NCBI RefSeq assembly: GCF_022479115.1
Contig: NZ_CP092497.1
Span: 1,674,001 to 1,738,000, forward strand
Origin: Amycolatopsis sp. EV170708-02-1
GTDB taxonomy: Bacteria; Actinomycetota; Actinomycetes; Mycobacteriales; Pseudonocardiaceae
DNA: 64,000 nt
Direction of reading: 5' to 3'
Position 1 is the first letter of the stretch, and every line of letters begins with the position of its first letter. This document shows positions 1-9,049 of the stretch, piece by piece. The notes below the pieces were generated by a model. That model worked only from the letters and a program-made list of their open reading frames with translations. It had not been told where the DNA came from and did not search any database. Both the position numbers and the translations under genes were made by a program.

Positions 1-367
1 CGGTGTGGGCTTTGCGGCGGAAGGTGAGCCGGAGTTCGTCGAGGTCCTGTTCGGCTTCGTCGCCGAAGGTGCCGCGGTAGCCGGCGTCGGCGGCGAGGCC
101 TCGGTTGATCAGGTCGGAGTCGTGGTGGTCGTCGAGGACGACGTTGGCTCGCTCGACCCAGTCGAGTGCGGTGAGGACGTCTTTGGCGTCGGAGGCCATG
201 AGGTAGGCGAAGTTCGGTGAGCAGAACGACGTCGGGAGCCTCAGGTGGACCGTGACCTCCGAGCCTTCGACGGTGAGGGAGCGGACGAAGCCGAGGTCGG
301 TCACGGGTTCGTCGAGTTCGGGGTCGAAGACGGCGTGGAGCGCGGTGTAGGCGTCGTGTTCGCGCAT
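1..367 (-). CDS. MIP18/DUF59 metal-sulfur cluster assembly protein (partial, cut by left edge)
   Basis: This gene reads leftwards off the window edge; 122 residues of its N-terminal part are visible. It opens MREHDAYTALHAVFDPELDE and continues PVTDLGFVRSLTV, the typical start of MIP18/DUF59 iron-sulfur assembly factors (DPEL...DLGLV). A SFCSPNFAYLM stretch later on carries the Cys expected in this family. Its ATG lies one base past the stop of the amidohydrolase gene, so the two are very likely co-transcribed and coupled. Proteins of this kind sit next to an amidohydrolase, an alcohol dehydrogenase and a GroEL in propane/alkane monooxygenase (mim/prm) clusters and are thought to help mature the di-iron enzyme. 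The monooxygenase genes are not in the window, so that role is inference. Confidence 0.8.
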   Translation of the reverse strand, partial: MREHDAYTALHAVFDPELDEPVTDLGFVRSLTVEGSEVTVHLRLPTSFCSPNFAYLMASDAKDVLTALDWVERANVVLDDHHDSDLINRGLAADAGYRGTFGDEAEQDLDELRLTFRRKAHT

Positions 368-368
368 G

Positions 369-1382
369 TCAGGCCACCGAGACGGCTTGGGGTTCGACGC
401 GCCGGACCTGGAGTTCGTCGGGTACCGGGAGGTCGTACATCGCGGCGGCGTTGAGGCCGAGGATCTTGCGCTTCTGGTCGGTGGTGAGCGGCGCGTATTC
501 GGTCATGTCCTCGGGGATCTGGAAGTCGACGAACCGTTCGACCAGCCATTTCGGGGTCCAGAGCGCGTAGTCGCTGGAAAACTGGATGCGGTCTTCGTCG
601 AGCCAGTAGAGGAGTTCGCCGATGATCTGGGCGAAGTAGCGCGGGCGGGTGTGGATGAACGGCATCGCGACGGCGAGGCCGGCGTGGACGTTGGGTTCCT
701 GGGTGGCGATCCAGCAGAAGTCTTCGAGCCGGGGGAGTCCGCAGTGTTCGACGACGAAGTTGAGGCCGGTGTAGTCGGTGGCGACCTTGTCGATGTCGGC
801 GACGTCGAAGGCGTCGCGGTCGAGCGGGCGGATGGTCGGGCCCTTGTGGACGTGGATGTTGCGGATGCCGAGTTCGAGGCAGGCTTCCAGGTAGCGGCGG
901 CACCACGGGTCGTCGAGTTTGTAGCCGCGGGAGTCGTCGCGCCATTCCGCGGTGTAGAGCTTGACGCCTTTGAGGCCGAAGCGTTCGGCGTCGCGGCGTA
1001 GCTGGTCGAGGCCTGCTTGTTCGAGGCGTGGGTCGAAGCAGTGGTTGTAGGTGAGTTTGTCCGGGTGCTGCCGGGCGAGGGCGAAGGCCTCTTCGGTCTG
1101 GCCGAAGCCGTTCTTGTAGAAGGCGCCGAGGTGGGCGGGCTGGAAGATGGCGTGGTCGACGTAGCCGTCCTGGAAGAGGTCCTTCATCAGACGTGCGCCG
1201 CCGTAGTAGAGGTATTCCTCGTAGGACCACAGCTCGGATTCGGGGCTGAGGTTGCGGTGGTAGTCGTAGAAGCAGTCGATGAACTGCTTGCCGTGGATGT
1301 TGGCCTGGTTCTCCGGCCTGGCGTCCCAGAGCGCGACGTGCGCGTCCACGATGAAGTAGCTCTCGCCGTCCTTGGTGTACAT
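369..1382 (-). CDS. Amidohydrolase family 2 protein
   Basis: This is a 337-residue TIM-barrel protein of the amidohydrolase 2 (ACMSD-like) family. The start ATG (MYTKDGESYFIVDAH) has a clear GGAGGA ribosome site a few bases upstream; the frame stays open much further upstream without support. Metal-site candidates are Asp-Ala-His near residue 14, HCFDPR, IHVHKG, VVEHCGLP and the late FSSDYALW Asp. The usual DxHxH motif reads DAHVA, so the second His is absent. Homologues lie in propane/alkane monooxygenase gene sets, where they are needed for activity but have no firmly established reaction. It is the first gene of a leftward operon with the DUF59 gene and is divergent from an AcoR-like regulator. 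Confidence 0.85.
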   Translation of the reverse strand: MYTKDGESYFIVDAHVALWDARPENQANIHGKQFIDCFYDYHRNLSPESELWSYEEYLYYGGARLMKDLFQDGYVDHAIFQPAHLGAFYKNGFGQTEEAFALARQHPDKLTYNHCFDPRLEQAGLDQLRRDAERFGLKGVKLYTAEWRDDSRGYKLDDPWCRRYLEACLELGIRNIHVHKGPTIRPLDRDAFDVADIDKVATDYTGLNFVVEHCGLPRLEDFCWIATQEPNVHAGLAVAMPFIHTRPRYFAQIIGELLYWLDEDRIQFSSDYALWTPKWLVERFVDFQIPEDMTEYAPLTTDQKRKILGLNAAAMYDLPVPDELQVRRVEPQAVSVA

Positions 1383-1462
1383 GGGTCTTCCTCCGCGTTC
1401 GTGACCGCCGTTGGCACGTTGGAGGTGAACGGTAGGGGCGTCGGCGCAGGTCAGGGAGTCGG

Positions 1463-1487
1463 TCGGTGTCTCAGTTTGAGACACCGA
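1463..1487. promoter_or_regulatory. Perfect 11-bp inverted repeat, probable operator
   Basis: The arms TCGGTGTCTCA and its exact complement are separated by GTT. The site is midway between the divergent amidohydrolase and AcoR-like regulator genes, about 80 bp from each start. It lies where an activator serving the leftward operon would bind. That the neighbouring Fis-type protein binds it is inference. Confidence 0.7.
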
Positions 1488-1563
1488 CGGTCCTGTGGGA
1501 CGCGGGTCGCGCACGTACGCTGAGCGAAGGTCCGAACGCAGTGTCGCGTCCCGGGAGGTCGAT

Positions 1564-3000
1564 GTGGAGAGCGCGAATGCGGTGATCGCGCCGCGGTTGC
1601 GGGCGTCCTGGCAGCGCAGCGCCCGGTACGGCGCGCCCGAGGACGAGGTCCGGCCGGTGTTCACCGGGTCGCTGGACACCGGTTCGCTGTTGTACGAGTG
1701 CGGCAACGAGGTGTTGCGGGGTCTGCAGGCGACGCTGGCGAACGAGCCGGTCAGCTTGATGATCACCGACAGTGAGGGCCTGGTGCTGAGCAGGCTGTGC
1801 ACGGACGCGTCGATCGTCCGGTCGTTGGATCGGGTGCATCTGGCGCCGGGGTTCTACTTCGCGGAGAGCAACGCCGGGACCAACGGGCTGGGTTTGGCGC
1901 TGGCCGATCGTGCGCCGACGTTGGTGCGGGCGGCGGAGCATTACTGCACGGGGTTGCGGGGTTATACGTGTGCGGCGGTGCCGGTGCTGGATCCGCTGAC
2001 CGGCGCGTTGGCCGGGAGCGTGAATCTGACGACGTGGTCGGATCAGTCGTCGGAGTTGCTGCTGGCGCTGGCGCAGGCGGCGGCCGGGAACACGGCGGCG
2101 TTGATGTTGGCGCGGGCTTCGGGGCGGACTCCGCGGCCGGCGCCGCGTGGTGAGGTGTTCCGGGTGCATTCCGATCGGTTCGATCCGGCCGATGTCCCGA
2201 GTCTGTCGCCGGGTTGGTCGGAGGCGCTCGACGAGGTGGGGTCGGCGTTGAGCCGAGGGCGGGTGGTCGCGGTCGTCGGTGAGGCCGGGGCGGGGAAGAC
2301 GGCGCTCGCGTCGGCCGCGCGGCGGGCGACGCGGCCGCGTGACCGGGTGCTCAACGCGCGCCCTCCCGCGCCGGACGACGTGGACACGTGGCTGACGCTG
2401 TGGACTCCGGAACTGCTCAAGGACGAGACGTGCGTGATCGTCTCGGGGGTGGACACCCTCCCGGCGTGGGCGGCCGCCGAGCTGGCGGGGTTGTTCGCCC
2501 AGGCGCGCCGGGAAGGTGAGCCGCCGCCGTTCGTGCTGACCGCGCAGGACGCGGGTGCGATTCCGGAGGCGCTCGCCCCGCTGGTCGAGGTCGTGGTCGA
2601 GGTTCCGGCGCTGCGGTTCCGGCCGGACGACGTTCTTCCGCTGGCCCATCATTTCGCCCGCCGCGACCGGGGCCGCGAGGTGGTGTTCACCCCGGCCGCG
2701 GTGCGGGCGCTGACGGCCTGTGACTGGCCGGAGAACGCCAAACAGCTGCGCTGGGTGGTGCGGGAGGCGGCGTCGCGGTCGGACGTGATCGACAGCAGGC
2801 ATCTGCCGGCGGAGGTGTTCTCCGGGGTGGGGCATCGCTTGAGCCGGTTGCAGGCGATGGAGCGGGACGAGATCGTGCGCTGCCTCGCCGAGCCGGGGTC
2901 CACTGTGGTCGGTGCGGCGGAGAAACTCGGGATGGGCCGGGCGACGCTGTACCGGAAGATGGGCCAGTACGGGATCAAGGCGCGGCAGTTCCGGTCTTGA
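1564..3000 (+). CDS. AcoR-like transcriptional regulator (GAF, AAA-like, Fis HTH)
   Basis: The protein has an N-terminal GAF-like sensor (about residues 20-180, including FYFAESNAGTNGLGLAL and YTCAAVPVLDPLTG). A reduced AAA-type domain with a Walker A GEAGAGKTA near residue 239 follows. A Fis-type helix-turn-helix (GAAEKLGMGRATLYRKM) is at the C terminus. The GAFTGA loop needed to contact sigma-54 is absent, as expected in actinobacteria without that sigma factor. GTG at 1564 is preferred because GGGAGG sits 5 bases upstream; GTG at 1495 would add 23 residues with no clear site. The product is about 478 residues. MimR-type activators of monooxygenase operons have this build and divergent layout, so control of the leftward operon through the 1463-1487 palindrome is likely. 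Confidence 0.8.
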   Translation: MESANAVIAPRLRASWQRSARYGAPEDEVRPVFTGSLDTGSLLYECGNEVLRGLQATLANEPVSLMITDSEGLVLSRLCTDASIVRSLDRVHLAPGFYFAESNAGTNGLGLALADRAPTLVRAAEHYCTGLRGYTCAAVPVLDPLTGALAGSVNLTTWSDQSSELLLALAQAAAGNTAALMLARASGRTPRPAPRGEVFRVHSDRFDPADVPSLSPGWSEALDEVGSALSRGRVVAVVGEAGAGKTALASAARRATRPRDRVLNARPPAPDDVDTWLTLWTPELLKDETCVIVSGVDTLPAWAAAELAGLFAQARREGEPPPFVLTAQDAGAIPEALAPLVEVVVEVPALRFRPDDVLPLAHHFARRDRGREVVFTPAAVRALTACDWPENAKQLRWVVREAASRSDVIDSRHLPAEVFSGVGHRLSRLQAMERDEIVRCLAEPGSTVVGAAEKLGMGRATLYRKMGQYGIKARQFRS

Positions 3001-3031
3001 GGGTGTGTCGGGCCGGGGATGGCGGAGGCGG

Positions 3032-3054
3032 GTCGCGAAAGCCACTTTCGCGAC
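3032..3054. terminator. Hairpin between convergent genes
   Basis: A perfect 10-bp stem (GTCGCGAAAG with its complement) with a 3-base CCA loop lies between the stop of the regulator (3000) and the stop of the reductase (3066). It has no long T run, as is common for high-GC actinobacterial terminators, and could serve both strands. Confidence 0.6.
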
Positions 3055-3065
3055 GTCACCGGAGG

Positions 3066-3914
3066 CTAGGTCCCTGGCCGGAGGGCGGCGAGGCGGGCGA
3101 ACCCGTCTTGCCCGTGCCCCGCGTCGATGGCTCGTCGCACTTCGGCGCGGGCGGCGGACAGGACGCCGTTGTCGAGGTCTTGGGCGCGGATCGCGTCGAG
3201 GATGTGGTCCATCGTCGCGGCGGTGGATTCGAGGGTGCCCGCGTCGCCGGAGTAGTTCTCGGTGGCGACCTGTTCGGCGAGCAGGTCGATCATGGTGGGG
3301 AAGAAGCCGAGCAGTGCCTTGGCGTGCGCGGCGATGTCGGCGGCGGCGATGCCCTCCGCCTTGGCGAGCGCGAACATGTGGATCACGCCGCTCATCGACG
3401 TCCAGAGCATGTCCTGCAACGACGCGTCGAACGCGGCTGCCCGGCCGGGGGAGTCGCCGACGTAGAGCGCGTTCTCGCCGAGCGCGGCCAGCGTGGGCCG
3501 GTGTGTTTCGTAGACGTCGGCGGGGCCGCTGAAGAACAGGGCCGCGTCCGGGCCGCCGATGGCGTCGGTGGTCGCCATGACGACGCCGTCGAGGTAGTCG
3601 ATGCCGTGCTCGGCGGCCCACGCCGCCATCTCGCGGGCCTGCCGCGGTGAGCCTCCGCTGAGGTTCACCAGGGTGCGGCCCCTGAGCGCGCCGGGGTCGA
3701 GGATCGACCGCGCGACGGCGTAGTCCCGCACGCAGACGATCACAAGAGGGCTGGCAGTGATCGCTTCGGCGGCGGTCGCGGCGACGGCGGCGTCCAGGCC
3801 GTTTTCCTTGCCAGGACTGCGATTCCAGACGGTGGTGGGGTGGCCGGCGGCGATAAGGGCGGCGGCGAGGGCGTGTCCCATGGGGCCGAGTCCGAGGACG
3901 GTCACGGTGGTCAT
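3066..3914 (-). CDS. NAD(P)-binding reductase, 6-phosphogluconate dehydrogenase/imine reductase-like
   Basis: This 282-residue protein starts MTTVTVLGLGPMG, a Rossmann glycine motif, followed by GHPTTVWNRSPGK, which marks NADP-preferring members. The rest fits the beta-hydroxyacid dehydrogenase/imine reductase fold (VNLSGGSPRQAREMAAWAAEHGIDYLDG). An in-frame upstream extension is rejected because the promoter would lie inside it. The -10 element ends only about 8 bases before the ATG, so the mRNA is probably leaderless. The gene is divergent from a MerR regulator, and its promoter has the long spacer typical of MerR control. Two more members of the family are at 34380-36133. The substrate is unknown; a cyclic imine or hydroxyacid is possible. 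Confidence 0.8.
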   Translation of the reverse strand: MTTVTVLGLGPMGHALAAALIAAGHPTTVWNRSPGKENGLDAAVAATAAEAITASPLVIVCVRDYAVARSILDPGALRGRTLVNLSGGSPRQAREMAAWAAEHGIDYLDGVVMATTDAIGGPDAALFFSGPADVYETHRPTLAALGENALYVGDSPGRAAAFDASLQDMLWTSMSGVIHMFALAKAEGIAAADIAAHAKALLGFFPTMIDLLAEQVATENYSGDAGTLESTAATMDHILDAIRAQDLDNGVLSAARAEVRRAIDAGHGQDGFARLAALRPGT

Positions 3915-3922
3915 GGCGGCTA

Positions 3923-3954
3923 AGCTAAACCTTGACATTGACGTGAGAGTCAAG
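3923..3954 (-). promoter_or_regulatory. MerR-type promoter with 19-bp spacer and operator
   Basis: Reading leftwards, TTGACT (3948-3953) and TTAGCT (3923-3928) are separated by 19 bp. This overlong spacing is the hallmark of promoters untwisted by MerR-family activators. The half-sites CTTGAC (3931-3936) and GTCAAG (3949-3954) form an inverted repeat within and around this promoter. The MerR gene reads away on the other side. Confidence 0.7.
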
Positions 3955-3966
3955 TCTGGAGTGCGG

Positions 3967-4350
3967 ATGCGGATCGGGGAACTCGCGCGGCGGACCGGCG
4001 TCAGCGAGCGCGCGCTGCGGTACTACGAGGAGCAGGGCCTGCTCACCCCGGAGCGGCGTCCGAGCGGCTATCGCGTCTACGGGGACGCCGACGTGGCGGC
4101 GGTGCGGCGGATCAGGATCCTGCTCGGGGCCGGGCTGAACACCGCGCAGATCCTGGAGATCCTGCCCTGCATCGTCGACGAGGACGGCTGGCTGACCCCG
4201 GATTGCCCGGAGCTGGTCGAGGCGCTGCGGCAGCAGCGGAGCCGGATCGACGACGCGATCGGCGAGTTGGAGACCACTCGCGCGAACCTCGACACGATCA
4301 TCGGCCGCGAAAAGGCGGCCGCGTCCCGGGGGACGCGGCCGCCTTCGTGA
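3967..4350 (+). CDS. MerR family transcriptional regulator
   Basis: This 127-residue protein starts MRIGELARRTGVSERALRYYEEQGLL, the canonical MerR winged-helix N terminus (residues 1-25). The wing region RRPSGYRVYGDADV follows, then a C-terminal coiled-coil dimerisation helix. The start ATG has GGAG 5 bases upstream. Effector-binding residues are not obvious; the loop PCIVDEDGWLTPDCPELVE holds two Cys that might respond to metal or thiol. The short C-terminal part rules out a large ligand-binding domain. It probably controls the divergent reductase and itself. Its last codons overlap a strong hairpin. Confidence 0.9.
   Translation: MRIGELARRTGVSERALRYYEEQGLLTPERRPSGYRVYGDADVAAVRRIRILLGAGLNTAQILEILPCIVDEDGWLTPDCPELVEALRQQRSRIDDAIGELETTRANLDTIIGREKAAASRGTRPPS
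4312..4345. terminator. Long GC hairpin overlapping the merR 3' end
   Basis: A perfect 16-bp stem starting AAGGCGGCCGCGTCCC, with a nominal 2-base loop, lies inside the last codons of the MerR gene, between convergent MerR and malate dehydrogenase. With AA at its base and TT at its end it can act as a bidirectional terminator, folding the stop signal into the coding sequence. Confidence 0.7.
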
Positions 4351-4362
4351 GGTGGTTCAGGC

Positions 4363-5896
<1,534 letters not shown>

Positions 5897-5914
5897 AGCG
5901 CATCAATCTAAGGG

Positions 5915-5935
5915 TTTGACATCAAATCGTTCGAT
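5915..5935. promoter_or_regulatory. Palindromes in the MarR/oxidoreductase intergenic region
   Basis: TTTGA-CA-TCAAA (5915-5926) is immediately followed by ATCG-TT-CGAT (5926-5935). The AT-rich 80-bp gap between the divergent MarR and fusion genes is the only place for both promoters, so these are the likely MarR sites. Confidence 0.5.
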
Positions 5936-5975
5936 ATCTAACGTTGTGGAGGTCGAACGAAACGGAGGAAACGCC

Positions 5976-7241
5976 ATGCGCAGTACGGAGAGCGAGATCC
6001 GCGACCTGGGGGCCCGCTGGGCCGACGCCGAGGTGCGCGGCGACACCGAAGCACTCAACGCGATGACCACCGCCGACTTCACGCTGGTCGGGCCGCTCGG
6101 GTTCGTGCTCGGGAAACCGCAATGGCTGCAGCGCTACCGCGGCGGCGAGCTGGTCACCGGGAAGCTGGACTGGTCCGAGGTCGACGTCCGCGTCTACGGC
6201 GCGGCCGCCGTGTCCGTCGGCGTGCACGCCCAGGAGGGCACGCATCAGGGGCACCGGGTCGACGGCCGGTTCCGCGTCACCCACGTGTTCGTCCGCGACG
6301 AAGACCGCTGGCTCATCGCCGGCATCCACCTGAGCCCGATCGGCGGGCCGCCGCCCTTCGAAACCCCCCGGAAGATGAGGAAGATCATGCGAATCAGCAT
6401 CAGTGTCACCGATTTCTCCTGGCCCGGCGGTCTGGTGGACAACCTTCTCGAAGTCGCCCGGACGGCCGACGCGACCGGCCTCGACACCCTGTGGGTCGCT
6501 GACCACCTCCTGCAGGCGGCGCCGGGCAGCACGCCGGACTCGGAGATGCTGGAGGCGTACACGACGCTGGGCTTCCTCGCCTCGGCGACGTCCCGGATCC
6601 GGCTCGGCACCATGGTCAGCGCCGCCACCTTCCGCGCGCCCGCCCTCCTGGTGAAAGCGGTCACCACACTCGACGTCCTGTCACGAGGCCGCGCCTGGCT
6701 GGGGATCGGCGCCGGCTACCAGGAGGACGAGGCCCGTGCGATGGGACTGTCGCTCCCGCCGGTCCCCGAACGGTTCGAACGACTGGAGGAGACCCTCCGG
6801 ATCGCCCGCCGGATGTGGGACGGCGACACGTCGGCGTTCGCCGGCAGGTATTACCGGCTGGAGCGGCCGGTGAACAACCCCTTGCCGGTGCGGCGGCCGA
6901 AGGTGCTCATCGGCGGCACCGGACCGAAACGGACCCTGCGACTGGTCGCCGAGCACGCCGACGCGTGCAACCTCTTCGACATTCCCGACGGCGGTGAGAC
7001 GGTCCGCGCGCAGCTGGACGTCCTCGCCCGGCACTGTGCCGACGTCGGGCGCCCTGTCGAGGAGATCGAGAAGACCATCGCGACCCGGCTCGCGCCGGGG
7101 GAGTCCTCAAAGGACTTCGCCCGCCGGTGCGGCGAGTTCGCGTCCTGGGGGCTGGACCACGCCGTCGTGATCACCGCGGGCCCGTGGGAACCCGGCGCGG
7201 TGGCCCTGCTCGGCGAAGCGGCGAGCCTGGCCGCCGCCTGA
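5976..7241 (+). CDS. Fusion: SnoaL/DUF4440-like domain plus luciferase-like (F420/flavin) oxidoreductase
   Basis: The frame encodes 421 residues without interruption. The start ATG (MRSTESEIRDLGARWADAE) has GGAGG 7 bases upstream. Residues 1-130 look like an NTF2/SnoaL-type cone (DUF4440: VRGDTEALNAMTTADFTLVGP... GRFRVTHVFVRDEDRWLIAGIH). Residues 138-421 form a TIM-barrel luciferase-like monooxygenase (MRISISVTDFSWPGGLVDNLL, DTLWVADHLLQ, SRIRLGTMVSAATFRAPALLVKAVTTLDVLSRGRAWLGIGAGYQEDEA), typical of F420-dependent enzymes. The ATG at 6387 has its own GAGGA site and probably marks the ancestral start of the second gene, so a separate 284-residue product may also be made. The divergent MarR probably controls it. 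Confidence 0.8.
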   Translation: MRSTESEIRDLGARWADAEVRGDTEALNAMTTADFTLVGPLGFVLGKPQWLQRYRGGELVTGKLDWSEVDVRVYGAAAVSVGVHAQEGTHQGHRVDGRFRVTHVFVRDEDRWLIAGIHLSPIGGPPPFETPRKMRKIMRISISVTDFSWPGGLVDNLLEVARTADATGLDTLWVADHLLQAAPGSTPDSEMLEAYTTLGFLASATSRIRLGTMVSAATFRAPALLVKAVTTLDVLSRGRAWLGIGAGYQEDEARAMGLSLPPVPERFERLEETLRIARRMWDGDTSAFAGRYYRLERPVNNPLPVRRPKVLIGGTGPKRTLRLVAEHADACNLFDIPDGGETVRAQLDVLARHCADVGRPVEEIEKTIATRLAPGESSKDFARRCGEFASWGLDHAVVITAGPWEPGAVALLGEAASLAAA

Positions 7242-7497
7242 GCCGGCCTGTCTCCGCGGAATCGTCAACGGTGAAACCGCGAAAGCATTTTTCATATCGT
7301 GCGAATCGAATGGTGTTTTCCGGGGCCGATGGCGTTCTCATTGGTCTCGGAAAACGGTTACAGTCCATAATATGTTTTCATGAACCGATTGCCGAGACGG
7401 TTTCGTCCGATCGGCGGGCGGCATCGTGATGATCGACTCGCTAGCATGAGTCCGCCCAGTTCCCCGCCCCCCGTGTGGAAGTTTCGGGAAGGACCCC

Positions 7498-8139
7498 ATG
7501 CTCAATGCAATGGTTGCCGCCGTATCTCTTTTCTCGTCGATAATAACGCCGAACAGTATGTCCCCGCCGCCCGGACCGCCGCCCGACCGGGTCGTCATCG
7601 ACGTCGTCACCGTCAACGGGTCCGGCTGCCCGCCGGGTTCGTCCGCGGTGGCCGTCGCCAGGGACAATACTTCCTTCACGGTCACCTACAGCGAATACAC
7701 CGCCCAGGTCGGCGTCGGCGCGAAGCCCACCGACTTCAGAAAGAACTGCCAGCTGAACCTCAACATCCACGTGCCGCAGGGATTCACCTACGGTATCGCC
7801 AGTGCCGATTACCGCGGTTTCGCCTCGCTCGAATCCGGCGCGAAGGCATTGCAGCGGGCGAATTACTACTTCCAAGGCAATTCGCCGACCGCGCAGGTGA
7901 GCCATCCCGTCAACGGGCCGATCTCGGACAACTGGCAGTTCCGTGACGAGGCCGAAGGTGGCGTCATCATCTACAAGCCGTGCGGCGAGGACCGGAATCT
8001 CAACGTGAACACGGAACTGAGGGTCGGCGCGGGTTCGTCGGATCCGAAGAAGACCACCAGTTTCATCACGATGGACTCCACCGACGGCGCGTTCAAGACC
8101 ACCTACCACTTCTCGTGGAAGACCTGCCCGGCCTCCTGA
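7498..8139 (+). CDS. DUF4360 domain secreted protein, copy 1
   Basis: This 213-residue protein has a hydrophobic start (MLNAMVAAVSLFSSIITPNS) that looks like a short signal peptide, then a Pro-rich stretch. The DUF4360 body follows: VTVNGSGCPPGSSAVAVARD, FTVTYSEYTAQVG, RKNCQLNLNIHVPQGFTYGI, YYFQGNS, KPCGEDRNLNVNTEL, KKTTSFITMDSTDG, and a closing FSWKTC. Conserved Cys (GCP, NCQL, PCG, KTC) suggest disulfides outside the cell. GGAAGGA lies before the ATG. A paralogue with about 70 percent identity by eye follows directly, and the leader DNA is also duplicated. DUF4360 proteins occur in actinobacteria and fungi; no biochemical function is established. Confidence 0.85.
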   Translation: MLNAMVAAVSLFSSIITPNSMSPPPGPPPDRVVIDVVTVNGSGCPPGSSAVAVARDNTSFTVTYSEYTAQVGVGAKPTDFRKNCQLNLNIHVPQGFTYGIASADYRGFASLESGAKALQRANYYFQGNSPTAQVSHPVNGPISDNWQFRDEAEGGVIIYKPCGEDRNLNVNTELRVGAGSSDPKKTTSFITMDSTDGAFKTTYHFSWKTCPAS

Positions 8140-8154
8140 CCTCTCCTACAGGGT

Positions 8155-8189
8155 GACGGCCTGCTTCCCGGTCGGCGAAGAAGGCCGTC
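8155..8189. terminator. Hairpin after the first DUF4360 gene
   Basis: GACGGCCT (8155-8162) pairs with AGGCCGTC (8182-8189) across a 19-base loop, just after the stop of copy 1. It may end its transcript. This is a weak prediction because the loop is long. Confidence 0.35.
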
Positions 8190-8393
8190 CCACCCATGCC
8201 CGGTCAGGGCCTTGGCCGCTCTGAACGAGGACTTCACCGCTCGTCGCCGCCCTGCCCGGCGGCGGCGAGTCTTCTCGACCCCATTTCCGGCGGTCACCCC
8301 TGTGTCCGGTGACCGAAACCGTTTCCGTCCGATCGGCGGGGCTGCCCGCGAATCCGCCGCATCCCGCCGTGTGGAAGCTTTGGGAAGGATCCC

Positions 8394-9038
8394 ATGCTCA
8401 ACGTGCTGGTCGCTGCCGCAACGCTTTTCTCCTCGGTCGTCACCCCGAACGCGTGGGTGCCGCCCCCGTTGCCGTCCGACAAGATAGTCATCGACGTCGT
8501 GACGGTCAACGGAACCGGATGCAAACCGGGTACGGCGGCCGTTTCCGTGTCACCGGACAACACCGCGTTCACCGTCACCTACAGCGAATACACCGCGCAG
8601 GTCGGCGTCGGCGCGAAACCGACCGATCTGCGCAAGAACTGTCAGCTCAACCTCTATGTCCACGTACCGCAGGGATTCACCTACGGCATCGCGGGCACCG
8701 ACTACCGCGGATTCGCCTCCCTGGCCGCGGGAGCCACCGGACTGGAACGGGCGAACTACTACTTCCAAGGCAATTCGCCGACGTCGTACGTAACCCACAG
8801 CCTCAAAGGCCCGTTCGAGGACAACTGGCAGTTCACCGACGACATCGAAGTCGGCGCCATCGTCTACAAACCCTGTGGCGAGGACCGGAACTTCAACATC
8901 AACACGGAACTGCGGGCCGCGGTCGGCACTTCCGATCCGAAGAAGACCACCAGCTTCGTCACCATGGACTCGACCGACGGTTCCATCAAGACCACTTACC
9001 ACTTCTCGTGGAAGAACTGCCCCAAACCGAAGAACTGA
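8394..9038 (+). CDS. DUF4360 domain secreted protein, copy 2
   Basis: This 214-residue paralogue of the preceding gene shares nearly all its blocks (VVTVNGTGCKPG, YSEYTAQVGVGAKPTDLRKNCQLNLYVHVPQGFTYGI, YYFQGNSPT, YKPCGEDRNFNINTEL, KTTSFVTMDSTDGSIKTTYHFSWKNC). The signal region MLNVLVAAATLFSSVVTPNA and the Pro-rich linker are more diverged. The 60 bases before each ATG are also similar (GTTTC...GTCCGATCGGCGGG and GTGTGGAAG...GGGAAGGA...CCCATGCTCAA), so the duplicated unit included the promoter/leader. A long palindrome follows the stop. The function is unknown and extracellular location is inferred. Confidence 0.85.
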   Translation: MLNVLVAAATLFSSVVTPNAWVPPPLPSDKIVIDVVTVNGTGCKPGTAAVSVSPDNTAFTVTYSEYTAQVGVGAKPTDLRKNCQLNLYVHVPQGFTYGIAGTDYRGFASLAAGATGLERANYYFQGNSPTSYVTHSLKGPFEDNWQFTDDIEVGAIVYKPCGEDRNFNINTELRAAVGTSDPKKTTSFVTMDSTDGSIKTTYHFSWKNCPKPKN

Positions 9039-9049
9039 CCCATGAATCC

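Noticed and set aside
1564..3000. Sigma-54-dependent activator
   Set aside because: The GAFTGA loop is missing and actinobacteria lack sigma-54, despite the AcoR-like layout.
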